From positions 25,542,045 to 25,606,044 of the forward strand of contig NC_053420.1 of NCBI RefSeq assembly GCF_016859285.1: a stretch of DNA of 64,000 bases. The letters are read 5' to 3'. The notes below the pieces were generated by a model that saw nothing but the letters and a program-made list of their open reading frames with translations, did not search any database and was not told the origin of the DNA. The position numbers and the translations under genes were made by a program. Of the stretch, positions 1 through 11,200 are shown one piece after another (position 1 is the first letter of the stretch; each line of letters opens with the position of its first letter). This DNA comes from Xiphias gladius. Taxonomy: Eukaryota > Chordata > Actinopteri > Istiophoriformes > Xiphiidae.

Positions 1-55
1 ACTGTATATGTGTGTTTGCATACCTTCTCGTTAAAATATGGAATGACTGTCCATA

Positions 56-61
56 AATAAA
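56..61 (+). terminator. Probable poly(A) signal of an upstream gene
   Basis: An AATAAA hexamer is followed within about 20 bases by a GT-rich stretch, the usual arrangement of a vertebrate cleavage site. No coding sequence precedes it in the window, so the gene it would end is unknown. The hexamer could also occur by chance in this AT-rich DNA. Confidence 0.35.
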
Positions 62-79
62 GGTGTGTTCAATTGTAGA

Positions 80-1375
80 TTGGATGCGTCGTGTTTATTT
101 TTCGGGCATTTTTGCCTTTATTTTGATTGTGAATAGCAGAGACGAGACAGGAAATGAGAGGAAGGACGACATCAACAGAGACCTCAGGCAGGAAACTGCA
201 ACTACCCGGTCAATCTTAAAATTGGTGAATAGAGAACGTGTAATTTTGCATCTTTTGAGGAATTAATTATGAAATACAGTATTTGTTAATTAGTTAGCAT
301 GATAAAATAAATAAAAGCTGAGAAAAGGCATTTCATACATCAACGCAGAGGGCTGGGACATTGCTGAATTTCTAGGATTTTCTCCTACCCATTTAAATCA
401 TTGGGATTTGGTCTCAAATGTTGTCAGTTGAAATTAAATGATATTGTAAAGGATTTCCAAACAGTATTTTTTGTATTTACTTCTAAAAGGTTATTATATA
501 TAATTTTTGTTTGTTTATTATTATATATTTTTACTATTGTGATTCTGTTTAATGTACTTTATGCACAGTTTGAGGGATTTATATTAGCTAAAATCCCTTA
601 AAATTCAAAAATGTTATTTCTTCATTTTTACCTTAAAATTAGTTAAAATTTTTTTAATTCATTTAAAAATTAGTGGATTGTAACATATTTTGAATTAATT
701 ACATTCACAGTTTAAGGGGTTTCAAAGAGGTAAAAAGGCCCCTTAAAATTAACAAAATCAAGAAACATATCCCTGAAGTTCAGACTTAATTGAAAAATTA
801 AGGTCCTCGTAATCTAGATTAAAAAAAAAATTTAGAGAGCCATCCCTAGTTACTTAGTTAATTTAGTCAGGGGTTTTATCACCCTAAACTGTGCATATAA
901 TCCATTAAAAATTATTTAATATATTACTGTCTATTCATTATTCTATTGATAATCCCCTTAAAATCACAGTGAAATGCTTTAATTACATTATCATTTATGG
1001 GTAAATAAATTTAATTTGAATTTTAGAAATTAAGGGATTCATTTTAAGGAGGTTCTGTCTGGTATGTATTTTTTACATAATATCATTTAAATGTTTTCAA
1101 ATTGTTTGTATTCCATGAAAGCATAAGGAATTACCCTTTGCATTTCTAAATCTACCAGTATGTAGAAATAGTAAAAATTAAACCCACAATTCTACAAAAT
1201 AAAAACTCAGTTCAATCTAAAACCTACACTAAAAACAAACCTAAACTAAAAATTGATTAGAAAATGAAAACAATCATTTGGTGCCTGCATTACTCACTGC
1301 AGGTCAAAGGTCTGTCTGTACACACAGTCGCCTCGCTGACTGGTTCCTCTCTCCTTACATCCTGATTATCTCTAG
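80..1375. other. AT-rich intergenic DNA
   Basis: No exon or RNA gene is recognisable. The segment from about 580 to 1050 carries several scattered copies of a CCCTTAAAAT-like word in both orientations. One pair forms a 9-bp perfect inverted repeat (711-719 against 739-747, 19-base loop). This may be a decayed repeat, but I cannot name a family. Confidence 0.5.
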
Positions 1376-1489
<114 letters not shown>

Positions 1490-2407
1490 AAGGATTTGCA
1501 ACGTGTTACACAATCAGAAACAGAAAACAAGGATCTATTTGGCTCATCTCTTTTTACAACCAAAGGGAGCATGTAATGTCAGCTTCAGACACACAGCATT
1601 AAGAAGGCTTTTAAGTCTATTTGCACACAGTTATAAAAGTCTTATTCCTTTGTATCTGCCTCTACACAGCTGAAAAGATCAGCAAACAGATACAAGCTCC
1701 TCCCCATCCTGTCACACAGCATCAGCCTCACTCATCCAATCTCTACATATTCAGCTGTTTGTTCTTTTTATGCACATCACTGCACAAAACTGCCACCTGC
1801 TTCATCTGTCACTCTGAAGTAATCATGTATCCGTCTACCACTGGTGAAAAGCGGCTCAGGCAACATGACAGCAGGGTGAGGGGACCTCTGGCCTCAGCCT
1901 TTGCGACTGGAACAAGTTAAAGAAAACAGACTCAGGAAGAAAAAGACAAGCAAACAAAGAAAATGACAGCCTCTTTCAAAAAGTACATTCGGTGACAGAG
2001 GAAATGAAAACAGCAGTGTTTAGTTTCAAATCACCCAAACCGTAAAAACACCAGCCATTTATTCAGAGAGCAGCTGTGATTTCTAACCTAAAGGATTTTA
2101 CAATGTGTCTCCATGCAATAGTAAGCTTGTTAGAGCCATTGTTGTATTTTATTGGGTTTATATGCTACTATAGTTTTACTACAATATTTCAGTTACATTT
2201 ATTATGAATTTTTCATACAGTGATAGTTGTATCATATTCATCTATTTATCATTAAATCAGGTGTGAAGTATCTAAGTGTTGCATATTTATCCTTTTTTAA
2301 AGTACAGGTAGTTTACTTGCTTATTCTCATTTTGCGCTGCATCTTCATTTCAGAGTTAAACTTACTTTTAACTCCACTACTTTTATTTTTAGGCAATGGT
2401 TAGTCTA

Positions 2408-2467
<60 letters not shown>

Positions 2468-2940
2468 GAGAAAACAAAAATGAAGGAAAATAAGGCAACA
2501 ATACTGTGGTTTCTGATGGTTTGATTATATAATTTCAGCACATTAAGACTTTTATGCCAACTTAAAATGGTGGAAAACTGAGTTTGGCTTGTTTAGCCTC
2601 AACTGCATCCTGTAAACAAACAGTTGCTTTGGATGGACTGTGGGTGGTGCTATATGCCCAATGACTTGTATAAAAGGTGCGAGAAATGACTTTTAACTTG
2701 CCCAGGGCCTTTGACCTACTGGATCTAATTGTATTTATATGTGAGAGTGACAAGTTACGATGTTGGCCTCCATTCGATTAATGTATATGCTCATAATAGG
2801 TTGGTTCTGCCTCTATCTAAAAAGTCTTGAATAGTTAATCCAGGTTAATTTATGACAGATTTGAAGTTGCTTTGTGTCACAGATTTGAGCTGGTTTAACA
2901 CTCTCTGAAAAATACTTTTAAAAACAGCACAATTTGGCAT
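1490..2940. other. Intergenic DNA upstream of phf20
   Basis: Apart from the GATA microsatellite at 2408-2467 I see nothing recognisable here. The short open frames are not supported by homology or codon pattern. Confidence 0.5.
2408..2467. repeat. (GATA)n microsatellite
   Basis: About 15 uninterrupted tetranucleotide units of GATA/ATAG are visible directly in the sequence. Confidence 0.95.
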
Positions 2941-2949
2941 TTTTGATTA

Positions 2950-3163
2950 GATAAACCGTCTTATCGGAATACATGAGGGATCCGGGCCGTTGTAGGCGCA
3001 TGCGCAATGTAGCGCCACACTGCCCGCGCCGGTGGTGAATGCGACGGGAAGAAATTCAACTGCGTGATCTGGAGCAGACAGGCGGAGGCGGCGGTGCCTG
3101 CACTTTAAAGGGATTACACTGCATATATTACACCCAACCGGACAAAGAGTGACTGGAGAACAG
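2950..3163 (+). promoter_or_regulatory. CpG-rich candidate phf20 promoter and 5'UTR exon
   Basis: CpG density and GC content rise abruptly from about 2950. At 3163 a CAG|GTAGGA sequence could be the donor of a non-coding first exon that splices to the first coding exon at 5266. The transcription start cannot be placed from sequence alone. Two other candidate 5' segments lie at 3540-3680 and 4230-4327, so phf20 may use more than one leader. Confidence 0.4.
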
Positions 3164-3548
3164 GTAGGAAGCCCAGTTCGTACCGTCACCTTAGCATTGC
3201 AGAGATTATAGCGCCCAATAACATCGTGAACGAGGCCCGTTTGGTGGATGCATCAACAGCGTAGATAGTGCGATGCCGCATGTCGGCTTTTTGAGTTCAA
3301 AACAAACGTGACGAAGTAGGTAATAAAATGTTTTGTTTGTACATTTCGCTGTTCTGTTTCTGTAATTACTGGTGTGGTTCTCGTACGCTGTAACCTTTTT
3401 TTTTTTTTTTCTTTTACCGGGGGCTTTTAAATAGCTCCGTGGTTTGTCAGTTGGGGAAGTTTAATGCTTTGAATTTCCACGCCGCTCGTTCACAGCAGGG
3501 AAAGTATGAAAAAGTAGGCCTAGCGCGAGGCCCTGACGAGCTCTGTGA

Positions 3549-3675
3549 GTGACAGCTGCACGGCCAATCAGATGCGAGCATCCCGCCCACATCAGACTCT
3601 TTCGTACAGGCGTATTTGTCCAAGTCGCTGACGTAGGTGGCTATTTCTCTCTCGCTACGCCCACTGGTTATAAAA
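3549..3675 (+). promoter_or_regulatory. CCAAT/CRE/TATA-type promoter-like cluster
   Basis: Within about 110 bases there are a CCAAT box (3564-3568), a GC-box-like CCCGCCCAC, a CRE-like TGACGT (3629-3634) and a TATAAAA (3669-3675), in the order expected for a + strand RNA polymerase II promoter. The region is CpG-rich and lies upstream of phf20. The transcript it would start, beginning near 3700, has no recognisable coding exon of its own, so this is inferred from motif order only. Confidence 0.35.
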
Positions 3676-4229
3676 CACCGGACAATAAACTGTCAATAGC
3701 AGAAGTGGTCAACAATAGATTATCGCGAAGAAAGCGAGGCAACGTGTTGTCGCAGTATCTTCTGTTAGAAAACTTATTTTTACACCCAGCCGGACAAAGA
3801 GTATTTTGCCCGATATTTGTGAAGAGTATTGGCTGTGGGCTTGAAAAAATTAAAAGGATGCGGGGTGGCGTTTTCTCAGTTTTTTTACAGTAAAATATCA
3901 AACCCCCGATTAAATGAATCATTACAAAATGTTTATTGAAACCTCACCTTTATACAGATAATCATTATCTGATTCCTGACAGCTAGTATCATCAGTTAGT
4001 GCCATCACCAACTCTCGGTCTGCGCCCTGCCTGTGTCGCTGTCGTCTGTCTGGCTCTCCATGCAGGCCACAAAAACACCCAATTTCATTTTAAATTTCAT
4101 ATCTTACTTAGTAGGATATTGTTCGACCTTATATATCGCGCTCAGTATCTACCTACAGAAGACGGATAGTCGCAAGGGAGTCTTTGCCATTGTCTCCTAT
4201 TGTGTCTATCCGTGAAATCGGCTGACCAG

Positions 4230-4327
4230 AAAACACGTGGGCCGAGTGGTGTGAAGATATCCGGTTTGTACGTTTGCATTGAAAGCCAGTAACTCCACCA
4301 TGGTGAATCGAGTCACTCCGGAAAAAA
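4230..4327 (+). promoter_or_regulatory. Candidate phf20 leader exon with a strong-Kozak upstream ATG
   Basis: An E-box CACGTG lies near 4234. At 4300 there is an ATG in optimal context (CCACCATGG), and the frame runs 28 bases to a good donor (AAA|GTAAGG after 4327). Spliced to the acceptor before 5266, it would encode a 13-residue uORF stopping at TGA 5277-5279, ten bases before the phf20 ATG at 5290. The exon is inferred from splice and Kozak signals only. Confidence 0.35.
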
Positions 4328-5233
4328 GTAAGGCGTTATGATTTATAAATGTAAATCCTTTATAGTTTTAATGAAAGGCGCCGATATCTAAATCTGCCCG
4401 CTGTGTTTTGTATGTCTGACAAAGAGGCGCTGCTCTCGGGAGGGTAATGCTATTTTCTGTGTAAAACAAAACGATTATCCTCCGCCATGAAGCTCTTTAT
4501 TATAGCTTAAGGGCTGGACATCAGCAGTAGACTACGGGCCTGTATATGACATGACTGCATAGAAAAGGAACCAATTTAAGAAGAATATGCTGTTGAATCA
4601 GTCAAGTTAGCTTGGTGCATAATTGTCTCCCTGCTGTACTGATGGGTGCTAACAGTGGGAAGTGAAAGCTATGCTAAGTTATCTTAGTCATTCTTGTACC
4701 TTCTCTCATTCTGCCTTATTGATAGGGGATGAAAGAATACTGAAATTAAGTATTGCTAATTTTTATTTATTGCTCAGGACCTCTGTGTGAGGTCGTTCCT
4801 AGATCACTGAACATCTGGTATTAAGTTACACATTTCACCGCCATTTGAGGGGCATGGCTCACCTTATATGTCAGTTTTCCCTTGGTGTACACTGTGTTGT
4901 ACTATGTTACAACATATGTAAATGTAGCTTGTATATGTTTACACTTGTAATATCCTTCCCTGTACTGCATTGTTGTTCTGCTGGCACACAGTGGGAGTGG
5001 CTTACTTGCCTTTTTAACACCAAAATTGCTGCTCAGGTGCAAAGCTGTGATTTCCCACCATCTTCTGCTAAAACAATAGTTAGTGGTGACCTGGGAGAGA
5101 CAGAGATGACTGCAAGACTGCCTGTGAAGTTCATGAGTCGTATGTTGTGTTAGTTGGCAGACACACCATGTTTCTTAGTAGTGTATCCGAAGTCGTATAG
5201 GTGTAGATATGATTGGTGTTTATTGGTTAATGT

Positions 5234-5252
5234 TTGTGTGTGTGTGTGTGTG
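5234..5252. repeat. (GT)n microsatellite in the phf20 acceptor region
   Basis: A short GT run followed by an alternating CG stretch lies directly upstream of the AG acceptor at 5264-5265, where a pyrimidine tract would be expected. Confidence 0.8.
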
Positions 5253-5289
5253 CATGCGCGCGCAGGAAGGGAGCCTTGATGTGGGCAGT

Positions 5290-8200
5290 ATGAGTAAGAC
5301 GCCCCCTAACAGAAGAGGGATAACATTTGAAGTGGGAGCTCAGCTTGAGGCCAGAGACAGCCTCAAAAACTGGTGAGTCATGGCCTCACTCATTCCTCTC
5401 CATCCATGTAACTGTTTTCTCCCCTCACTCTCTCACTTAAATCTCTCATGCTTTCCTTTCTGGGCCCCGGTTAGCTATTCTGTATGTTATCAAACATTAA
5501 ACGATTAGGAGGGCAGGAAGCCACTGAGACCTTTTTATTGCATCACTCCTCTTCTGCCAGTAAACAACAGCTGGTAATGGGTGTGTGTTCTCAAGTAGCC
5601 AGCAAACCAGCCCTTGACCTGGATTAATAATGAAGAATTGAAACATTAATTTTTTACTTTTAAATCATATTCTAAATTATTTTTTATGGTTACAATATCC
5701 TATAATAAAAATGAAAATGATCATAGTTATACAAGCAAGGATGTTAATTTTTTTTTAAATTAAACCACATGTGATGTTGGCCTCAAGGAAAACAATGTGA
5801 GCAGCCTTTTTGACTGGACTAGTAGAACTTTTTACATATTATCTGCTTCCCACTTTTTACTCATTAAGAAAATAAGGTTCTTTTACTAATTACTCTACAG
5901 TATCAGTTATTCATTCCATTACTCATTCCATTACTTCATTCCTTTATTGATACACATAGAAATGCATTTGATATTGGTCCTCCTATATAGCTCCTTGCAA
6001 AAGAGCAAACAAAGTCAACAGCCAAGATGTCAGAATAACAGATTGTTACTTGAGGTTGTAACTTTGTTATTCGATTTCATTTCTTTATGTATACATTTTC
6101 AAAATCTATTCGATTGTGATGACTTGCTGCCCTCATTATATGTTTGAGATAAAGGATAAGGATACCTTAAACCTGTAGAAGTACCCTTCTCTCAATCAAT
6201 CTCAATCCCAATTGCACTTTATTGAATTTCTTTTGTCCTGTAGGTATGCTGCCAACATAGAGAAGATTGACTACGAAGATGAAAAAGTACTAATCCATTA
6301 CCGCCAGTGGAGCCACCGTTACGACGAGTGGTTTGACTGGACAAGTCCCTACCTGAGACCCGTGGAGAGGATCCAGCTGAGGCGGCAAGGCCTGCAGGAC
6401 GACACTCCTGTACCTGTAAGCTACCAACACGATTGATGCTTTTTTTTTTTTTTTTTACACCAGTGGAGCACAGAGAAAGAGAAATGGGAAGTTCTTCTCC
6501 AGGTCTGGGTTATCTTGTGTACTTCTAGCCTTTGTTCCACAGTGTATTTATGTATATAGTAGAGGGTTTCCTCATTCGTATTTCTTTCTGACTGTGTCAT
6601 TTTAATAAAGATTTAACAACAATCATGGTTTTGTCAGAATTGAATAGCTCCACCTCCCATGGTATTTGGACAACATGCCTACAGTATGTCCTAGATTGAA
6701 TATCTTTGTGCTTCCTCCAGGGCTTTCATGTGAATGACAAGGTCCTGGCCAGCTGGTCTGACTGCCGTTTCTACCCCGCTAAGGTCATTTCAGTCAATAA
6801 AGATGGTGGGTATTAATAACTTCAGGTGTTAAATGTTTGTACTAAGTTTTACCATTTTAAGATAGTTTTACTAAAATGTGTGGCTCTGTAATAATTCAAA
6901 TGAATGATTATAAGGTTGACTGTGCAGATTTTTTTGGAAGATGTGAAAGATATTTTCCTGATTATTGAAGTTGTGTGTTTTTGAAACAAGATTTTGCATT
7001 ATGGTGTGTAGTCTAAAATTTCAAACTGTCAGTTTCAAAAAAGAAACTGTGGTATTGGATGGCTTTCAATAATAGCAAAATGGCTTTCTATTTCACTGAC
7101 AAAACATGGAGATGTGAGAGGTAATATCTCACACTAAGAACAAAAACAACAATTGAAGCAAAGCTACAACAAATGTAGTCTGTAAGCAGCTGACTGACTA
7201 GCAGCTGGGGAATATGTAAAACATGGTTTGCATCAATTTGTTCTCCTTTCTCCCGCTCAGCATCCTACACTGTGAAGTTCTATGATGGTGTCATCCAGAC
7301 AGTGAAGGGTATACACGTGAAGCCATTTATTAAAGAGGTAAATGTTATTAGTAATCATCCATAATTAATCTTTTATACATATATGAGGCTTTCTGTGTAT
7401 GCTTTGTCCTCTGTCAATCATGTCTTGGGCATAATTTTCGAGTCTTGGGTCTTAAACATTTCCTCTTTGTCCTGTTGACAAATAGAAAGGTGGTGTTGGT
7501 GGAGGGAAGTCTCGGTCCTCTGAAAGGAACATGGTTAGGGGGCTCCCAAATCGCAGAGACAGGAGGCCTCGGGAGAACGGAGGTCCCAAAAACAAGCGAG
7601 CTAGACAGAGCACTTCTGACCAGGAAGAGGACAGCAATAGTGAGGATGAGGAGCGGGAAGAGGGGATGGTAAACGAAAAGATAAAGAAAACGAATGATGA
7701 GGTAGAGGCTGAACCCACTATCAAACAGGAAGAGGAAATATCTGAGCAGGAAGATCAGAACAAGTCCAGGGATGCAGAAAAGGGGACAGGTCTCGAAAAT
7801 GGAGTTAAAGTGGAGGAAGATGACAAACAAAATGATGACAGGTGTCACATAAATGGAGAGGTGAAGGAGGAACAAGTGGAAACAGAACAGAGTGGAACAA
7901 AGCCATATACAGAGTCACCCAAGCCATACACAGAGTTACCCACTCAGATGTCAGTACAGACAGAGCAGGTGTCTGTCACTATGACAACCACAGAATCCAA
8001 TGGAGATGTGGAGCAGAAGCCAAACGTCCAATCAGAAAGCTCTCAGCCTGCAGCGGATGTGCAACCCCCCCAGCCTGTGAAACGTAAGTGTTAATGAAGT
8101 AAAAACTGCAATGTTTTCACTGGATCTGATCGATTGTGAAAATGAGTAACTGAGTGAAGTAAATATCACACAGCACCTGGTTATAATTTCAAGCGAATAA

Positions 8201-11200
8201 ATGAATGTGTTTTCTTAATTTTTGATAGCGGTAAGGAAGCAAGGCTTCCACAACCCCAACAGATTCAGCAGAGAACCATGTGAGTACATCCCAACACTTG
8301 CTCAACAAATACAACCATTACTTGCGTTCTTTGATGTACTTGCTTTACACTTCACTCTTATTGTTCTCTGTTTTAAGTGTACCGAGTAATCAAAAACCAA
8401 CCTCCTCCCGTCCTGTCCATCAACCTCGACCACAACCCATTTAAGTGCAGCGCTCCTGGCTGCACAAAGTCATTCCGTAAGGCTAAGCTGCTGCACTACC
8501 ATATGAAATATTACCATGGCGAGGAGCAGCCTCTCGAGGAGGAGCGCAGCCCCACCAGGAGCGTCCAGACCAGGGCCTCTGAGAAACAAGCTACTGCCAC
8601 CACTTTGGATGGTACAAAGAGAAGGCGCACCTTCTCTGCCTCTATGCGTGAGTTCCTCTTCAAATATACTCCTTTTACCGGATGTAAGCACTAATCATAC
8701 ACTTTTAAAACAAGGATGAATAGTAAATATACTGCATTACCAGCCTTGCATAAATATCAGAGTTTAGGGCTTATATTTGCCCTTTCCTTTTATTTTTCTC
8801 AGACTCTGTTGGAGGTGCCGTGGCTCCCCGTGGTGAGGTGAAGACAGCAGGCAGGCGCACATCAGCCCCGCCTGCAGTCAACACCCAGGGCCATCAGCAG
8901 AGGGCACTGCTGAGGGAGAAGAGCAAGGAGAACCAGCTGGACAGGAACGGATGCCAGCAACAGGACAAGGACTCAGACAAGAGTGGCTTTGACATTGGTC
9001 AGTATGATGCTGTAACAAAGTTTCATTTATTAGGTGAGAAGTGACTGCATTGTGTGTTACATACAGTACTACCTGTTAACTTTTTCCCTTCTTACAGTAC
9101 AATTTTTCTTAGAATAGTAACCTGTAGTGTTACTTGTACTCACATGGGGCTTAACTTATGCCACTTAACGGTCCCCAGGGTCAGTAAAAGACAAACTGAA
9201 AGAGAAACCGAAACAGAAGGACTTCCTTCGCATTAAACTAAAGAAGAAGAAGAAGAAAAAGAAGGCCAAGTCTGGTAAGAAGGGGTCCCTGGCAACGGCC
9301 TCCTCATATCTCTGCTGCTTTGCATGTGCACTCACCGTAACATTGTGGAAATGGCTAGCCTGCAAAGCATGAAGTACTCCATTCACTCCTCTTGGTGTAG
9401 TGGCTGAGCCTCTGTGTGTGGGAGAAGTGTTACATCTTTGCTGGCCTCTGTCACTCCATTGTGCCAAACAAAAAGCTCCAACTCATTTCTTTTACCTCTG
9501 TTTGTCAGGTTTTTACTCTTTTATATGACAGTACTGGTGATAGGAAGTCAGATTTTATTGTGGCACTGATAGTGACTAATCCAAATTCCAACTCAACACT
9601 GTTTTCTCCTATTCCTAGATGGCATTCACACCAGTGTGTTTGGCATGGACACATGTATGTTTAGGCTACCTTACACTGATTGGTTATTTAACACAGTTCA
9701 AAGGCCTGAAACTTGGGCAACATGGATTTTATCGAATTGAGTGTCCCTGACTGTTATTGAGTCTATCATTTGTCCATAATGTTTTCTTGTGCCACATTTT
9801 GTCACCTCCTGATGGGCGTTTGTTTAGCATTTTCAAAGTTGACATTTTTGTTCTACGTCTGCTTCCCCCCCTTCCCTGTATTAACAGACTACACAGGTAG
9901 TGAGGAGAATATTGACATCTCAGTATTGGGTCTTCAGTCCAAATTGAATTTGCCACTCAAATCCCCCCCCTCACACAATCACAAGCCTGAGGCCTACCCC
10001 TGCAGGCCTGGATACAGCTACTCAGAGCAGATACATGTGGATGGTGGGTATCTCTATGACTGTGTGTGTGTGTGTGTGTGTGTGTATTAGTTTGTGTGTT
10101 TGACTGTACATGGCCTCCTCTCCCCTCCATTCTTCTATTTCCTTTGGATTCAATCCATCATGTGGTTGTTTTAGTTTGATCTGCATCACACCTGTTATCT
10201 GTGTCCAAATATTGTTGCTTATAACATGTTGTGACCTGCAGAGTACAACTGGCTGCTGTCACAGATAAGACGATGTTTTTGTAACCCTTGGTTGATTGAA
10301 TCCTGATCTGTTCTTTGCTGCTACGGCTTGCTTCATCATGTAATACACAAATATTCATGTAAACTCACGTAGTACAACAGATTTTATAAAGTTAAAGAAT
10401 ATTAATTGAGCTAAAATTTAAATCAACGTTCAACTGAATCATCCAAGGAAAAGTTCAATCCTGACAAGTTGTCATTCCTATGAAAAAACAATAGTCCTGT
10501 TTGTCCCTGTTACCATAGATGAGGATAGCATCAGTGACTGGTCCACTGACAGCTGTGGTTGGAGTGACGATGACTTTGGGGTGGATTTGGATGTCACCAC
10601 ACCTCCCCTGAGTGTGGACTCTGGTGCTTTGGACACCAGTGACCAGGAGATAGTGCGATGTATCTGTGAGGTGGAAGAAGAGAATGACTTCATGATCCAG
10701 GTGAGCTTATAGTTTGTCTTTTTTTTTTTTTTTTCAAGGCATTGCAAGCTTTGTTTTTTAATCTTAGATTTGTACAAATGTAAAACATTATATATTATCC
10801 TTCCCTCAGTGTGAAGATTGTTTGTGTTGGCAGCATGGCACCTGTATGGGGCTGCTGGAAGAAAATGTTCCAGACAAATACACCTGCTACATATGCAGAG
10901 ACCCACCAGGTGAGGGAAAAACAACCATTTCAAAGAAACCCTGAAGCATATTAATTTGAGTAACTTAAAACAGTGCAGCTACAGAAATTTTGTTTTGCAG
11001 ATTGCCTTTTGTCTTATTGATTTTTAAATGGAAACTAAAAACAGCAAGCTGAAATTATTCTCTCCTGGACTGAGCATCAGTTGGATCATAGTGCTAAATG
11101 ATACAGGTTATTAGGGGCCTTAGAAGTGTGTCCACAGTAAATGTGGTAATAAAGAGCTGCATGATTGTACAGTATTTGTTTTAGTTAAAGGAAAAAATGC

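Noticed and set aside
711..747. 9-bp inverted repeat with a 19-base loop, considered as an intrinsic terminator or small RNA
   Set aside because: The stem is short and AT/GC-mixed in AT-rich DNA of a eukaryote, so chance or repeat decay is the simpler explanation.
3549..3893. 114-codon plus-strand frame downstream of the CCAAT/TATA cluster
   Set aside because: The frame starts upstream of the TATA box, so it cannot be translated from that promoter as read, and it shows no homology.
7414..7875. 153-codon minus-strand frame
   Set aside because: It is the antisense shadow of the acidic phf20 exon at 7486-8083; the hydrophobic residues are reverse complements of Glu/Asp/Lys codons.
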